Origin: Frankia casuarinae
GTDB lineage: Bacteria > Actinomycetota > Actinomycetes > Frankiales > Frankiaceae
NCBI RefSeq assembly: GCF_000013345.1
Contig: NC_007777.1
Location: 3,286,001 to 3,350,000 of the forward strand
Direction of reading: 5' to 3'
DNA length: 64,000 nt
Position 1 is the stretch's first letter; every line of letters begins with the position of its first letter. A model generated the notes under the pieces. That model did not search any database, was not told the DNA's origin, and saw only the letters and a program-made list of their open reading frames with translations. The translations under genes were made by a program, and so were the position numbers. Of this stretch, positions 56,457-64,000 are shown one piece after another.

Positions 56457-57287
56457 ATGAGCAGCATGCGGATACCGCGGATACCCCACTGGCGGGCCGC
56501 GGCCAGCCATCTGATGCTGGCCCTACTGAGCCTGATCAGCCTGTTTCCGGTGTACTGGATGTTCGCCACCTCCTTCCGCCGGCCGGACGACATCTTCGAC
56601 CAGTCGCTCCTGCCCTGGCCGCTGAGCCTCGCGAACTACCGCTACGTCTTCGACAGTCTCGACATCGGCGTGCTGCTCGCCAACACCTTCACGATCGCCG
56701 CCGTCACCGCCGCCGGCCAGCTCATGATGTCCCTGCTCGCCGCCTACGCCTTCGCCGCCTGGGAGTTCCGCGGCAGGACCCTGTTCTACCTGGCGTTCGT
56801 GGCCACCTGGCTCATCCCGTTCCAGGTGACGATGATCTCGAACTACCTGGTGCTGTCGAACCTGGGCCTGCTGAACACGCTGGCCGGCGTCATCGTGCCG
56901 AACCTGTGCTCGGCGCTCGCGGTGCTCATGCTCCGCCAGCACATGCAGGCCTTCCCCCGGGAGCTGCTCGACGCGGCCCGCATCGACGGGCGGGGTTCAT
57001 GGTCCACATTGTGGACGGTCGTCGTGCCGAACCTGCGCCCGGCGCTGGCGTCGCTGTCGATCCTGCTGTTCATCACCGCCTGGAACGAATATTTTTGGCC
57101 GGCGCTGGCGCTGCAGCGGGCGAACTCCGTCATCCAGCTGGGCATCCGCGGTTTCCTGACCCTCGAGGGCGACAACTGGGGCGCCGTGATGGCCGGGTCC
57201 GGCCTTGCCTGCCTGCCCGTCTTCGCCCTCTACCTGGTCCTGCAGCGCCAGGTCGTCGACGCGTTCGTGCGCTCCGGCCTGCGCTGA
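56457..57287 (+). CDS. ABC sugar-type permease, MalG/UgpE family
   Basis: 276 residues from ATG 56457, six helices. FPVYWMFATSFRRPDDIF is the standard first external loop, and the EAA loop reads ELLDAARIDGRGSWSTLWTV. It ends VVDAFVRSGLR, typical of MalG-type subunits. Last gene of the operon, 65 bases after its partner permease. Confidence 0.93.
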   Translation: MSSMRIPRIPHWRAAASHLMLALLSLISLFPVYWMFATSFRRPDDIFDQSLLPWPLSLANYRYVFDSLDIGVLLANTFTIAAVTAAGQLMMSLLAAYAFAAWEFRGRTLFYLAFVATWLIPFQVTMISNYLVLSNLGLLNTLAGVIVPNLCSALAVLMLRQHMQAFPRELLDAARIDGRGSWSTLWTVVVPNLRPALASLSILLFITAWNEYFWPALALQRANSVIQLGIRGFLTLEGDNWGAVMAGSGLACLPVFALYLVLQRQVVDAFVRSGLR

Positions 57288-57445
57288 CCGCGCTGACCGC
57301 TCCGGCCTACGCTGACCGCGCGGCCCCGTTTCCCGGCGGCAGCTCCTCGCCTCTTGCCTCTTGCCTATCCAAAGGAAGCCGGCCGGCCGGGTGACGGCGA
57401 TCCAAGGTGGGCCGCGAAAGTGGGCCGCGAGATCGGAGAGCTCCG

Positions 57446-58696
57446 TCAGACGGACGGGGTGACCATATCGTCGGCGATCCGCTCGATCCTGGCCCGCAAC
57501 TCGGCCAGGGGGAGCCTCAGGTCGAGCACGTACGTCACGAGCCCGATGGGCGTGGGACCCCCGATCCGGCTCCGGATGACGTCGCCACGACCGCCGGGCT
57601 GGCCGTCGGCCCGCTCCGAGCCGGCGTAGACGAGCCATCCCTGCCGGGCGCCGAGCCGGGCACAGTAGGCGATCATCTGGTGGTACACGTGTGCGCGCGC
57701 GCCCTGTCGGATCGCGAGCCGGTACTTCGCGTCGAGGACAACCGCCGGGATCATCCGCCCGCCCGGGCCCTCCGGCCGGTACAGCACGAGATCGGGGCAC
57801 ATCTCCAGCGTCCGGTCCTCGTCGAGGTGGTGGGTGCGGTCCTGCAGGCGGACCTCACCGCCGCGGTGGGTGAGGACCTCGTCGACGGCGTGGGTCACGA
57901 AGTCCTCGAAGACCTCCCACATCTTCACCACGAAGCCGTCCACCCGGAGCGTCTCCCCGTCTTCCCGTTCGAAGGAAGACGAGCGCAAGACCGTCTCGGC
58001 GAGCCGGAGCGCCGCATGGTAAGGCGCGTTCACCCGGGTTGGCACCCAGTCCGGCGGCTTGACGGGGCCGTGCGCCGGCTCGGCCACACCGTCCAGGGCG
58101 GCGGCGATACGGCGCAGCTCCTGGGCGGTGGCCGGTGCCACCCCGGCCAGGGCGAGCAGCGAGCGGGTGGCGGCGAGCAGCAACCGGTTCTCGGCGGTGT
58201 CGACGGTGCGCTCGTCATAGCGCACCTCGAGGGGGAACATCACCCCGGACCGTTGCCGGAGCTGCGCGGACTCGCGCAGCCGGCCGCGAAGGACGGGAAG
58301 CGCCGCATCCACCTGCCGATAGCCTCGCGGCACCCCGTGCGCGAGCGCCCGCGAGGCGGTTCGGGCGAACGCCGCGGCGACCGCGGGCAGAAGATCCGGT
58401 TCCTCCGCCGCCTGGACCTCGTCCTCGAACCACCTGCCGCGATCCTGCGCGTAGCCAAGCAGAAACAGCAGACGGCGGATGGTGACCTTGGGTCGGATGC
58501 GAACCTCGAACGTATCCTCGCCCGACCCGAGGCGCACGGTGCCGACCAGGGCGTTGTCCTTGACCTCGCAGGTACCGTCGGCACGCCGTTGCCGCACCTG
58601 CGCCACCTCGCTGGCATCGAGCGCATCGGCCTGGCCCGGGCTCAGCTTCCGCCGCTGCCACCCGGCGCCCTCGGTCAGCTCCACCGGCGCAAGCAT
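57446..58696 (-). CDS. mcrC: McrC-type component of a McrBC restriction system
   Basis: 416 residues from ATG 58696. The N-terminal domain (ELTEGAGWQRRKLSPGQADA) and a middle region with PRGYRQVDAALPVLRGRL, RYDERTVDTAENRLLLAA match McrC. The C-terminal PD-(D/E)XK nuclease reads CPDLVLY, then PAVVLDAKYRL with the catalytic Asp and Lys. Together with McrB it cleaves methylated foreign DNA. It starts four bases after the mcrB stop, so the two are coupled. Confidence 0.92.
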   Translation of the reverse strand: MLAPVELTEGAGWQRRKLSPGQADALDASEVAQVRQRRADGTCEVKDNALVGTVRLGSGEDTFEVRIRPKVTIRRLLFLLGYAQDRGRWFEDEVQAAEEPDLLPAVAAAFARTASRALAHGVPRGYRQVDAALPVLRGRLRESAQLRQRSGVMFPLEVRYDERTVDTAENRLLLAATRSLLALAGVAPATAQELRRIAAALDGVAEPAHGPVKPPDWVPTRVNAPYHAALRLAETVLRSSSFEREDGETLRVDGFVVKMWEVFEDFVTHAVDEVLTHRGGEVRLQDRTHHLDEDRTLEMCPDLVLYRPEGPGGRMIPAVVLDAKYRLAIRQGARAHVYHQMIAYCARLGARQGWLVYAGSERADGQPGGRGDVIRSRIGGPTPIGLVTYVLDLRLPLAELRARIERIADDMVTPSV

Positions 58697-58700
58697 GGCA

Positions 58701-60926
58701 TCAGCCTGCCGCGGGGCCGGGGATGGTGTTCGCGGGGACTCCGGCGGCCGGAACCACCGCGGCCGGAACCACCGCGGCCAGGCCGAGGGACTGCCGCAGC
58801 GCCGGTAGGCCGTACCGGGCCGCGAGATCGATGGTCTCGCCGACGTGGTGTTCGGCCAGCAGCGGCAGGATCTGATGTTCCCACACCCGGTCGAGGCCGT
58901 CGGCACTCTGGTGGACGCGGTCGCGCATCAGATAGGACGGGCCGATGCGGGCGTCCGGGTCGTCGATGCGGCGGTTCAGCTCGCCGAGCAGGCGGGCCGC
59001 CTCGTCGGGCAGGTCGCCTGCCGCAAGCCAGCGGCGCAGCACGGACGCGGTCGGTTCGACGTCCGGATGGAGCCCGACGAAGGTGAACCGCCGGCGCAGC
59101 GCCTGGTCGAAGGCGGCGATCGAACGGTCCGCGCTGTTCATCGTGCCGATGATGAACAGGTTCTTCGGTAGTTGGAAGTCGCGCGTGTCCGCGGAGGCGT
59201 ACTGGGTGGTGACGGCCTCCCCGCGGTATTCCAGCAGAAAGTACAGCTCACCGAAAATCCTGGCCAGGTCACCCCGGTTGATCTCATCGATGATCAGGAA
59301 GAACGCCTGGCGGGGATTGAGCTCGGCGGCGGTGGCGAGCCGGCGCAGCGGACCGTCCACGAGCTCGAAGGACATCCGGTTGGTGGTGGCCGCGTCACCG
59401 TCGCCGCCCTTCACCTGCACCGGACGGAAACCCTGGAAGAAGTCCTCGTACATATAGGACGGATGGAACTGGACGAGGGTGACGTTCTCGCGCCGATCGT
59501 CGGCGAGATGCCAGGCCAAGCGCCGGGCGAGGTACGTCTTGCCGGTGCCGGGCGGGCCGTAGAAGATGAGCTGCGGCCGGTCCCGCAGAAGCTCGACGCA
59601 CCTGCGCAACCAGTCCCGGCTGTAAAAGAGGCCGTCCGCGAACTCGTCCGTGACCTCGCGCAGATCGTCCCCGCCGAGGGCCTGGCCGGCGAGGGCCTGG
59701 CCGGCCAGGTCGGCGTCGGCGCTCTGGGGGGCGGCCCCCGTCGTCGCGATCGATGCCACCGGCGCGGGCGCGGGCACCAGGGCGTCGAGGTCGGCGACGA
59801 AATCGGAAAGATCGACGATGCGCGCTTCCGCGTTGCCGAGCAGGGCCGCCACCCGATCGGGTAGATCGAGGTAGTTCACCGGCTCGTCGGCGTTGCGCCA
59901 GTGGACCGGCCGTTGCAGGTCCGCGACGCCCCCGACGCTCGCGACGAACACCGGCGGTCCGAGGATCTCCCCGACGTAGTACTCGTCACGGTCGTTCACG
60001 ACGACGAGGTCGTTCTCCCGCATCCGGCTCAGGAAGGCGTGGTACTCGCTGGTGAGCCGGCCGCGCCGGGCCGAGGTGAGCGAGGCGTGTTCGCGGTCGA
60101 CCGCCCGGCGCACCTGCTCCCGGTCGACCCCGGGCCGCACCTCCAGCCGGTCACCGGGCAGGGAACAGACCTCGTCGGCCAGCCAGAGATCCCGCGCCAG
60201 CGAACGGCCACGCCGGTCCGCGCCGCGCACCAGCCAGGCCCGGCGAGGGATCCGCTCCGGCGCGATGGACTCGACGAGCATGCGGAGGTCGTCGAGCGGC
60301 AGCCGCAGCTCGCCGGCAGCCCGCCCCGCCGTCAGGTCGCCGACCTCGACCTCGAACCAGTCCAGCCAGTCGCGATACTCGTCCTCGGTGAAGAGGGCCT
60401 CGCGCGGCGGCCGGCCCGCCGGGTCGAGTACGCGCGACCAGCCCTCGGGGCGGAAGCCGCACAGATGGCGGACGAGGCCATCGACCGTCAGATCGGCCAC
60501 CGTCGAGAGATCCGTGACGCTGACCCAGGTCTGTTCGGGCAGCACCGCGAGGACGTCGTCCACCAGGCCAAGGCTGCTCCGGTGTTCCCGCCAGTAAGTG
60601 TTGTGCTCCGTGACATCACGCCACCACGCGGCCTCGTCCGGGGACGCCCGCAACGCATCCCGGCCGATTCCGGTAGCCTGCCACCGGCGGTTGCTCTCAC
60701 TCAGATGACCGGCCCTGGCCAGGTAGACAGCGCCCCGCAGGACGAGTTTCCTTGCGACGGCGCTCCGCGGGTCGTCACCTGATCCGCGCCGCCATCCGGG
60801 ATCGGCGCCAGCATCGGACGCACGCATCCGCATCCACAGCTCGTCCGGAGACGCCTCGCCGACCTCCGCCAAGATCCGCATAACCCGGTACAGCAGCCCG
60901 CCGATGATCTCTAGCTGATCCGCCAT
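58701..60926 (-). CDS. mcrB: McrB-type AAA+ NTPase with N-terminal winged-helix and EVE-like domains
   Basis: 741 residues from ATG 60926. The N-terminal region (about 1-260) is a helical/winged-helix module (LLYRVMRILAEVGEASPDEL). A middle segment (about 290-360, FLSRMRENDLVVVNDRDEYY then VGEILG and RPVHW) looks like an EVE/PUA-type modified-base reader. The C-terminal AAA+ motor has Walker A FYGPPGTGKTYLARRLAW, Walker B FFLIIDEINRGDLARIFGE and sensor TMNSADRSIAAFDQALRRRF. The tail has AVVPAAVVPAAGVPA repeats. It is the recognition and translocation subunit of type IV restriction. Confidence 0.9.
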   Translation of the reverse strand: MADQLEIIGGLLYRVMRILAEVGEASPDELWMRMRASDAGADPGWRRGSGDDPRSAVARKLVLRGAVYLARAGHLSESNRRWQATGIGRDALRASPDEAAWWRDVTEHNTYWREHRSSLGLVDDVLAVLPEQTWVSVTDLSTVADLTVDGLVRHLCGFRPEGWSRVLDPAGRPPREALFTEDEYRDWLDWFEVEVGDLTAGRAAGELRLPLDDLRMLVESIAPERIPRRAWLVRGADRRGRSLARDLWLADEVCSLPGDRLEVRPGVDREQVRRAVDREHASLTSARRGRLTSEYHAFLSRMRENDLVVVNDRDEYYVGEILGPPVFVASVGGVADLQRPVHWRNADEPVNYLDLPDRVAALLGNAEARIVDLSDFVADLDALVPAPAPVASIATTGAAPQSADADLAGQALAGQALGGDDLREVTDEFADGLFYSRDWLRRCVELLRDRPQLIFYGPPGTGKTYLARRLAWHLADDRRENVTLVQFHPSYMYEDFFQGFRPVQVKGGDGDAATTNRMSFELVDGPLRRLATAAELNPRQAFFLIIDEINRGDLARIFGELYFLLEYRGEAVTTQYASADTRDFQLPKNLFIIGTMNSADRSIAAFDQALRRRFTFVGLHPDVEPTASVLRRWLAAGDLPDEAARLLGELNRRIDDPDARIGPSYLMRDRVHQSADGLDRVWEHQILPLLAEHHVGETIDLAARYGLPALRQSLGLAAVVPAAVVPAAGVPANTIPGPAAG

Positions 60927-61466
60927 GCACCCGCCCCCGAGACGATCCACCCGCAGGATCTGATCGGGAGCAATTATTCATCAGGTCATCAGACAACGAC
61001 GAAGCACTCATAGCGAACGAAACTTCCACTACCCAGAGTGATCATTCTGGTGAGCCAGCCAGGCCGTCCGGAGAGGTATCGAGCCGTCCGTTTCCCGCTG
61101 TCGCCGTCCACACGCCTCACGCACCGAACGCCCGTCGCCCCCGGCAGGCCTGCCGGCAACCGAAGATCGATGCTGCCGTGAGCAGGCACACAGGCCGGCA
61201 GGAGCGTCCTCACCGCGAGCATGAAGGCGCGCGAACCGATCTGTTTCGCGCGGCGCCGGCTCACGTGGACCGCGGAGAAATACGCCCCCCGATCGCCGGA
61301 GGTGATTACAGGCGGCAATCCCGCCCGGCTCGCTTCTCCGCGCCGGGATGCCGTACAAGTGCCAGGCGCTTCTGAATACGATACCGTTGGCCCGGTCACG
61401 AGAATGGCTCTCTTCTGCCCCGGGAGCGTCCATGGCTGTTCGCCGGTCTCCGGCCAGGTTACCGCG
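60927..61466. other. Intergenic region between mcrB and the zeta-toxin gene
   Basis: 540 bases between divergent genes. The zeta frame stays open upstream to 61221 and could use ATG 61404, so its right part may be coding. No other gene or strong palindrome is seen. Confidence 0.5.
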
Positions 61467-62711
61467 GTGACTCCGGCCGAGTTCCGTGGCCTCGAAACCG
61501 CCCCGGAACGACCCGACGCAGGCGGTGGGCCGGTCCCGGAGCAGTCTCGGGTCACCGAGATCGACAGAAAGCTCGACCTGCTGGACCGCGCCGCCTCCCC
61601 GGGCGACTCACCCGAGCCCCGCCATCAGGAGCGACCGGCCGGCCGGGATGCTCCCAGCCGGAACACCTCCAGCATCGACGCCAAGCTGGACCTTCTCGAC
61701 AGGGCGGCGCTCGCCCGTTCCGGCGGCGGCGCGGCTACGCCGGCGGACACCACCGGCGACCGGCCGTCCGAGGTCCGCCCGCCCACCGAGCCCGGGAACA
61801 GCGACCGGGCTCGGACCGAGGCCAAGCTGGCGCTGTTGGAGGACGCGGCCCGCCGCTACCGCCCCGAGCCCCCGGACGCGCCCGCCCCCGGTCGGGAGCG
61901 CTGGGCCGTCCGCGAGGCACCGCGGACTCTGCCGGACGACCATCCGCTCCTCACCCCGACGGACACCATCAACACCCCCGAACGCGCCGCCCTCCGGGAG
62001 AATCTGGTGAAGGAGGTGATCGGCGATGCCAAGCCGCCGGAGCAGGGCAGCCCCACCCTCGACCTCATGGGCGGCGGCGGAGCCTCCGGCAAGGGCTTCG
62101 TGCTGGAGTACCTCAAGGACGAAGGCCAAGTACCCACCGAGAACGTAGTCCATCTTGATCCCGACGAGATCAAGAAAATGATCCCCGAGTTCGACGAGAT
62201 CATGGGTGCAGGAGACTCGCGCGCGGCTGAGGTGGTCCATGAAGAGAGCAGCTCACTCGCGAAGGGAGTCCTTCAACAGGCCATGGACCGCCGCCTCAAT
62301 ATCATCTACGATAGCACCCTCGGCAACCCGGAGAAGACCGCCAAGCTGATCGATGACGCGCATGCGAAGGGATACGAGGTTCGCCTATTCGGGGTGAGTG
62401 CCGATCCGGAGCTCGCGGTCACGCGCGCCGCGGACCGCGCCGCAAAGTCCGGCCGCTATGTTCCCGTTGACCACCAGCTTGCGGCACACCGTGGATTCTC
62501 CCAGGGCTTCGAAGGTTATGCCGAGAAGGCCGATAAAGTACGTCTTTATGACACCAACTCTGAACCCCGACAGATCGCCCGCAAGAGGGCGGGCGAAATT
62601 TTGACAATTCTCGACCAAGGATCGTACGATAAATTTCAAAATAAAATAAACATTAATCCAGAAGCCATGGGGCCGACATCACTGTACACCGATCGAGGCG
62701 AAAACCAATAA
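61467..62711 (+). CDS. Zeta-toxin-family P-loop kinase with a repeated N-terminal domain
   Basis: 414 residues if it starts at GTG 61467 (ATG 61404 and 61221 are in frame; no start has a strong ribosome site). Residues about 202-400 are a zeta-toxin-like kinase: Walker A GGGGASGKGFVLEYL, HLDPDEIKKMIPEFDE with catalytic Asp, YDSTLGNPEKTAKLIDDA and RAADRAAKSGRYVP with the arginines. Zeta toxins phosphorylate UDP-sugars or other metabolites. The N-terminal 130 residues hold three copies of a DxKLDLLDRAA motif (about 31-43, 70-81, 118-128). The last 100 bases are AT-rich, unlike neighbours. No secretion signal is seen. Confidence 0.88.
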   Translation: MTPAEFRGLETAPERPDAGGGPVPEQSRVTEIDRKLDLLDRAASPGDSPEPRHQERPAGRDAPSRNTSSIDAKLDLLDRAALARSGGGAATPADTTGDRPSEVRPPTEPGNSDRARTEAKLALLEDAARRYRPEPPDAPAPGRERWAVREAPRTLPDDHPLLTPTDTINTPERAALRENLVKEVIGDAKPPEQGSPTLDLMGGGGASGKGFVLEYLKDEGQVPTENVVHLDPDEIKKMIPEFDEIMGAGDSRAAEVVHEESSSLAKGVLQQAMDRRLNIIYDSTLGNPEKTAKLIDDAHAKGYEVRLFGVSADPELAVTRAADRAAKSGRYVPVDHQLAAHRGFSQGFEGYAEKADKVRLYDTNSEPRQIARKRAGEILTILDQGSYDKFQNKININPEAMGPTSLYTDRGENQ

Positions 62712-62786
62712 TTTTCACTTCGACGACCAGCTACCCGCACAATCCGAATATCAGACAGATGGTTTCACGAGAAAAAGGAGCATAGC

Positions 62787-62990
62787 ATGGAAGGCAAGGA
62801 AACCGACGAGGAGTTCGACGCTCGTCGTTCACAGAAGTTCGATGAGGGGATGGACCGACTCCAAACCTTCGACCCAGATAAATGGGAGGCCGTCAAGAAG
62901 CGGATGCGCGAGAAGGAAGAAGAGGAGACCAAGCGCATCTTCGGCGACAAGAAGCCCACTCTGTATGTCGATCGCTATACCGACCTGTGA
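62787..62990 (+). CDS. Small charged protein following the zeta-type kinase, candidate partner or antitoxin
   Basis: 67 residues with a strong ribosome site (AAAAAGGAG, 6 bases before ATG 62787). Very rich in Glu, Lys, Asp and Arg, with predicted long helices (SQKFDEGMDRLQTF, EAVKKRMREKEEEETKRIF) and a short C-terminal PTLYVDRYTDL. No family is recognised. It lies 75 bases after the kinase gene on the same strand. The toxin-first order differs from epsilon-zeta systems. It shares the low GC of the kinase 3' end. Role as antitoxin is inference. Confidence 0.75.
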   Translation: MEGKETDEEFDARRSQKFDEGMDRLQTFDPDKWEAVKKRMREKEEEETKRIFGDKKPTLYVDRYTDL

Positions 62991-63154
62991 GGCTTCGCGG
63001 CTGATCCCGGCGGCCCACAGAACCCGTCGGTATCGGGTGAAGTCAGATCGGCGCTGAGATCGTACGCAGAGATCCGGGGACGCGGCTACCAGAGGGCGTG
63101 CTGGTCGCCGGGAGGTGGCTCCGTGCCTTGTGCGCGCCGAAGGCTGCGAGGGTG

Positions 63155-63794
63155 GCCGGGTGAGGATATACTCGAGCATCACGTAGTTCGTCAGCAGGAT
63201 GTCGGGACGCCGATCCAGGATCCGCTGCCGGGACTCGGCCAAGTCCTGCCCGGTGTACCGGTCGAAGGTGACCGACCGGCCATCCACGGGTATTCCCCAT
63301 TCGAGATACTTCTTCAACTCGTGGAGCTGGCTGTTCGCCAGCGCGTTCATGGGGTAGACCACGATCGCCGAGATGCGGTTCGGGCGGGGGTCACGGAGGA
63401 CGGAATCCACGACCGGCACGATGTAGGAAAGGCTTTTACCGGATCCCGTGCCGGTGGTGAGCACATAGCTGCTGCCGTCCCGGGCCGCCTCGATGGCTTC
63501 CCGTTGGTGCCGATACAGCGTCAGCGACCGCCCGCCGGGATCGCCGGAATCCCTCTTGACCCGGAAGAATCTGCCGCAGTCGGGGTGCAGCAGACCTGTG
63601 CCGACCAGTTCGTCGACCGTGCCGCCGGAGGCGAACGCAGGGTTGAGCGAGATCCACGGGTCAGGCCAGCGGACCTTCGCCGCCCGCTCCCGCTCGAGAT
63701 AATCTTTGATCTTCTCGTCGCGAACCTCGACGAGGGAGTCGGTGAAGGCCGCATAGTCCTCGATCAGGCTCCGATGAGTCTCGAAGACCTCCAC
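63155..63794 (-). pseudogene. 5' stump of a DEAD/DEAH-box helicase of defence type
   Basis: Starts at GTG 63794 after AGGGAG. About 210 residues read as a genuine helicase N-terminus: WPDPWISLNPAFASGGTVDE, a Q-motif-like LYRHQREAIEAARDG, Walker A TTGTGSGKSLSYIVPVVDSV, YPMNALANSQLHEL and ILLTNYVMLEYILTRP. It matches the large DUF1998/MrfA-linked helicases found in bacterial defence systems. Homology stops at about 63155, just before the DE-H box motif is expected. The frame then runs on, unrelated, to 62829, so most of the protein is missing. Confidence 0.82.
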
Positions 63795-64000
63795 GTACTC
63801 CCTGCCCTCCTACCCACCAGGTCCGAACAGTGTCCGGCCAGCACATCCAGGTCGGGCGCGGCGGGCCGGGTGCGTCTGTCGTCGTACCCTACGGTGATCG
63901 GCGCCCGTCGTCCGGCATGACGGACCGGCTTCTGCTTCTGGTGGATCCGCCGCCTGACCCGGCCCGACCCGGCCTGACCCGGCCCGACCTGATCGCGGCA
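63795..64000. other. Right edge, non-coding with short repeats
   Basis: About 200 bases upstream of the helicase stump. The final 50 bases consist of CCTGACCCGGCCCGACCCGG-like repeats. No gene is recognised. Confidence 0.5.

Noticed and set aside
62829-63154. C-terminal part of the helicase frame as real coding sequence
   Set aside because: After ILTRP the sequence stops resembling helicases, is Ser/Arg-rich, and runs antisense to the well-supported small gene.

Overview
The window is 64 kb of very high-GC actinobacterial chromosome. Long shadow reading frames run on all strands, GTG starts are common, and many genes carry short tandem repeats. The gene content points to an actinomycete: a PknG kinase with GlnH and GlnX, an actinobacterial conservon (sensor kinase, roadblock, DUF742), a DUF222-HNH endonuclease, a DUF5134 membrane protein, a CtpE-like calcium ATPase and a CopC/CopD-CtaG pair. 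Frankia is my best guess for the genus. That is an inference from style and content, not from a database hit.

Layout. 1-2.5 kb: a sirtuin running off the left edge, a HypC-like domain protein and an unrecognised 352-residue protein. 2.6-9.6 kb: copper-handling genes (CopC, CopD-CtaG), facing a CtpE-like P-type ATPase and undecaprenyl-diphosphatase. 10.1-13.8 kb: a 37-residue membrane peptide behind two hairpins, then an AraC-family regulator split by a complete ISAs1-type element whose inverted repeats and 10-bp target duplication are intact, next to a cupin dioxygenase. 14-18.8 kb: a PucR regulator, a metabolite:proton symporter and two coupled CitE-like genes (malyl-CoA lyase and malyl-CoA thioesterase type). 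19-24 kb: an aminotransferase, an HTH regulator with its SRPBCC partner, and a siderophore-interacting protein. 24-31 kb: PknG on the plus strand facing GlnX-GlnH on the minus strand, with decayed SDR and kinase remnants on either side. 31.9-35.5 kb: superoxide dismutase, bacterioferritin, AIM24, DUF5134 and a small cysteine-motif protein. 35.5-42.6 kb: proline degradation (PruA, PutB) directly downstream of conservon genes cvnA-B-C, with no cvnD GTPase. 42.8-46.2 kb: a branched-chain-type binding lipoprotein and the HNH endonuclease. 47-49.5 kb: metY-metX for methionine synthesis. 49.6-57.3 kb: an RpiR regulator and a sugar or glycerophosphodiester ABC transporter operon that carries a tyrosine-type phosphatase and a phosphodiesterase between its binding protein and permeases. 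57.4-63.8 kb: a defence-like region with a McrBC type IV restriction pair, a zeta-toxin-family protein with a repeated N-terminus, a small charged downstream protein, and the 5' stump of a DEAD-box helicase.

The most interesting candidates are the zeta-type kinase with its small co-oriented partner, the phosphatase/phosphodiesterase inside the ABC operon, the hairpin-led membrane peptide, and the regulator inactivated by an insertion sequence, which is reconstructed here base by base. At least five decayed or interrupted genes (AraC, MFS, SDR, phosphotransferase/kinase, helicase) show active turnover of accessory genes. Many short tandem repeats are scattered through the window: in coding sequence every unit I measured is a multiple of three (9, 15, 18, 21), whereas intergenic units are 8, 11, 14, 19, 21, 26 and 34 bases.
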